Source of the DNA: Meandrina meandrites
Taxonomy: Eukaryota; Cnidaria; Anthozoa; Scleractinia; Meandrinidae
Direction of reading: 5' to 3'
Length of the DNA stretch: 64,000 nucleotides
Assembly: GCA_963693305.1 (NCBI GenBank)
Contig: OY855915.1
Coordinates: 4,454,618-4,518,617 of the forward strand
Under the pieces are notes generated by a model. The model searched no databases. It was not told where the DNA came from and was given only the letters and a program-made list of their open reading frames with translations. Of this stretch, positions 61,794-64,000 are shown piece by piece; position 1 is the first letter of the stretch, and every line of letters starts with the position of its first letter. Made by a program: the position numbers and the translations under genes.

Positions 61794-63210
61794 GGTGACT
61801 CGATCGAAATAAATGACGCGCTGTGTGCCTGTCTAAAAACTCTAATATCTTCACCATTTCTGACTCGATTTCCCTGAAACTTTCGTATTTTATACGAAAT
61901 TTATCGTGGAATAATATGTATGTCAATATGTTGATCTAATATTCGTTAGTTTTGCGCGATGTTACATTTATTGAACACTACTTTTTGGATAAAATTGCTA
62001 TTTACAGATAACTGAGCGCTAAGATTTCGTTTAAACTTCTACAGTTAGCTCGTAATAATATCTTGCCATGACTGTTCAAGTTTCCGCAAAATCGTCGGAA
62101 CAGAAACCCCGGTACAACTTGGACATCAAAATATTAACTCCGGGCGAACTTCGAAGAATGGAACGCTCCAGCGCTTCCAAATTTCACCTATAAGCACAAC
62201 AACCGAAGAAAAAGAAGGTTCAATGTATCAGTTTTATTAGCTCCAAATCACATTCGGCTATTTGCAACGATGACAAAGTTCGAGCTAATCTTATAAACTC
62301 ACCTTTTGCGTCAAAATGTAGCGAACTCGCCAAATTTACGTTTTTCTGAATTATATGAAAACTAACCGGACGAATCGAATAAAACTACCGGAACATTTAA
62401 ATGAATATCTTGCACACACTTTGCGCTATTTTACGTTGCTGGAGCTGCCTTGATTTGGATGAAATATATTTTTAAAGTGGAGCACTGCTTCAACTCTGTT
62501 GTGAACACGGCCTTGTTGTCATTTAAATTCTACAGCTGACGCTATGCAAATTTTTTAGATTTGCTAAGAATTTGAGGAATTTGCACATGGACTTGGGGGG
62601 GTGCATTGACAGTGTTTAGTCGCTATATGCTCTGATTTGTGAGGTCATGCAAGGGCAACCAGCGACGTCAGCATGGTTAATAGCATAACTATTTTGTCAA
62701 AATATGCATTGATTTATTGATTTTTCCCATTTCTTGTTTTAAAGTCTGTGTAAGGATTGTTTTCCTTGACTTGGTTTGGATGAAAAATCAAAGCATGTAG
62801 CGACGGAACACTGTTAATGCATCCCCCTAGTCCATGTGCAAATTCCTCAAATTCCCATCAAATCCAAAAAATTTACATAGCGTCAGCTGTAGAATTCAAA
62901 TAACAACAAGGCCGTGTTCACAACAGAGTTGAAGCAGTGCTCCACTTTAAAAATATATTTCATCCAAATCAAGGCAGCTCCAGAAGCGTAAAATAGCGCA
63001 AAGTGTGTGTAAGATATTCATTTTTATGTTCCAGTAGTTTTATTCGATTCGTCCGGTTAGTTTTCATATAATTCGGGAAAACGTAAATTTGACTACTTCG
63101 CTACATTTTCACGTAGAAGGTGAGTTTATAACATTGGCCGTTTTTATACTAGAGACGCGTTACCCGTCTGGACGAGTTTCGGCAAACATTTTGTAATTCG
63201 TCCGGTTATC

Positions 63211-63241
<31 letters not shown>

Positions 63242-63321
63242 GTTACCCGTCTAGATGAGCTACTTTTCGAAAAGCGTCTTGAACGACGGATTTCGAAAAG
63301 TAGCTCGTCTAGACGGGTAAC

Positions 63322-63352
<31 letters not shown>

Positions 63353-63923
63353 GATAACCGGACGAATTACAAAATGTTTGCCGAAACTCGTCCAGACGGG
63401 TAACGCGTCTCTAGTATAAAAACGGCCATTAGCTCAAACTTTGTTATCGTTGCAAATAGCCGAATGTGATTTGGAGCTAATAAAACTGATACATTGAACC
63501 TTCTTTTTCTTCGGTTGTTCTGCTTATAGGTGAAATTTGGAAGCGCTGGAGCGTTCCATTCTTCGAAGTTCGCCCGGAGTTAATTTTTTGATGTCCAAAT
63601 TGTACCGGGGTTTCTGTTCCGACGATTTTGCGGAAACTTGAACAGTCATGGCAAGATATTATTACGAGCTAACTGCAGAAGTTTAAACGAAATCTTAGCG
63701 CTCAGTTATCTGTAAATAGCAATTTTATCCAAAAAGTAGTGTTCAATAAATGTAACATCGCGCAAAACTAACGAATATTAGATCAACATATTGACATACA
63801 TATTATTTCACGATAAATTTCGTATAAAATACGAAAGTTTCAGGGAAATCGAGTCAGAAATGGTGAAGATATTAGAGTTTTTAGACAGGCACACAGCGCG
63901 TCATTTATTTCGATCGAGTCACC
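61794..63923. mobile_element. 2.1-kb foldback element, TTAA-flanked
   Basis: Ends GGTGACTCGATCGAAATAAA and its inverse; TTAA at 61790-61793 and 63924-63927. Arms of about 0.84 kb (left 61,794 to about 62,635; right from about 62,790) enclose a loop of about 150 bp. The arms differ by scattered substitutions and by one nested insertion. No coding frame. Confidence 0.88.
63136..63427. mobile_element. 292-bp palindromic MITE nested in right arm
   Basis: Near-perfect palindrome with ends GGCCGTTTTTATACTAGAGA and its inverse; ATT on both sides. The left arm (near 62,290) keeps the uninterrupted sequence with a single ATT. Same family as 34,840-34,937. Confidence 0.9.
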
Positions 63924-63927
63924 TTAA

Positions 63928-64000
63928 GGTGGCTCGATAGTCAAGTAAATATATAGAAATCCAAAGATTTTGCTTTAAACTTGAGGGGAGGGGGGGTATT
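63928..64000. mobile_element. Start of a second related element, cut by window
   Basis: Directly after the shared TTAA comes GGTGGCTCGATAGTCAAG, a diverged copy of the foldback terminus. Only 73 bases are inside the window. Confidence 0.45.

Overview
The window looks like nuclear DNA of a cnidarian, most likely an anthozoan such as a stony coral. It has low gene density and introns with GT/AG splice sites. It also holds many families of foldback/MITE-like elements, a tRNA-derived SINE, BEL/Pao and Penelope-like retroelements, and a split LRR-EGF receptor-like gene. The species assignment is inference; no bacterial operon logic is present outside the viral block.

Region 1 (about 1-10,650) is part of an endogenous dsDNA virus of the Polinton-like/adintovirus type. 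It carries a compact virion module: a membrane protein, three proteins sharing an N-terminal Cys module (one fused to a phospholipase A2-like domain), an adenain-like cysteine protease, basic core-like proteins, a putative double-jelly-roll major capsid protein, a putative minor capsid protein, an A32/FtsK-like packaging ATPase and a collagen-like fibre. Most virion genes start directly behind a TATATAGG-type motif; three small genes at the right end lack it, suggesting two expression classes. No DNA polymerase or integrase is visible, so the element probably continues left of the window. A 208-bp palindrome follows its right edge.

Region 2 (about 10.7-31 kb) is gene-poor. It holds MITEs (one with a 9-bp target duplication), decayed tandem duplications, a SINE, weak exon candidates and one intact intronless class A GPCR gene (26,622-27,764).

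Region 3 (31.0-60.4 kb, minus strand) is one split gene. Eleven exons join in phase into a 1,335-nt reading frame (444 aa): signal peptide, three LRRs each on its own exon, LRR C-terminal cap, four EGF modules, a transmembrane segment and an acidic cytoplasmic tail. Two perfect cAMP-response-element palindromes lie just upstream. One 21.9-kb intron is a transposon sink. It contains a complete BEL/Pao element with 313-bp LTRs, a 14-bp AT-rich satellite, a decayed LINE, a 4.2-kb near-perfect palindrome of two head-to-head Penelope-like elements, TTAA-flanked foldback elements and a CpG-rich 16-bp minisatellite.

Region 4 (60.5-64 kb) holds the promoter side of that gene, a probable last exon of another minus-strand gene, and a 2.1-kb foldback element with TTAA duplications. 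A second, smaller palindromic element is nested in one arm; the other arm preserves the empty site.
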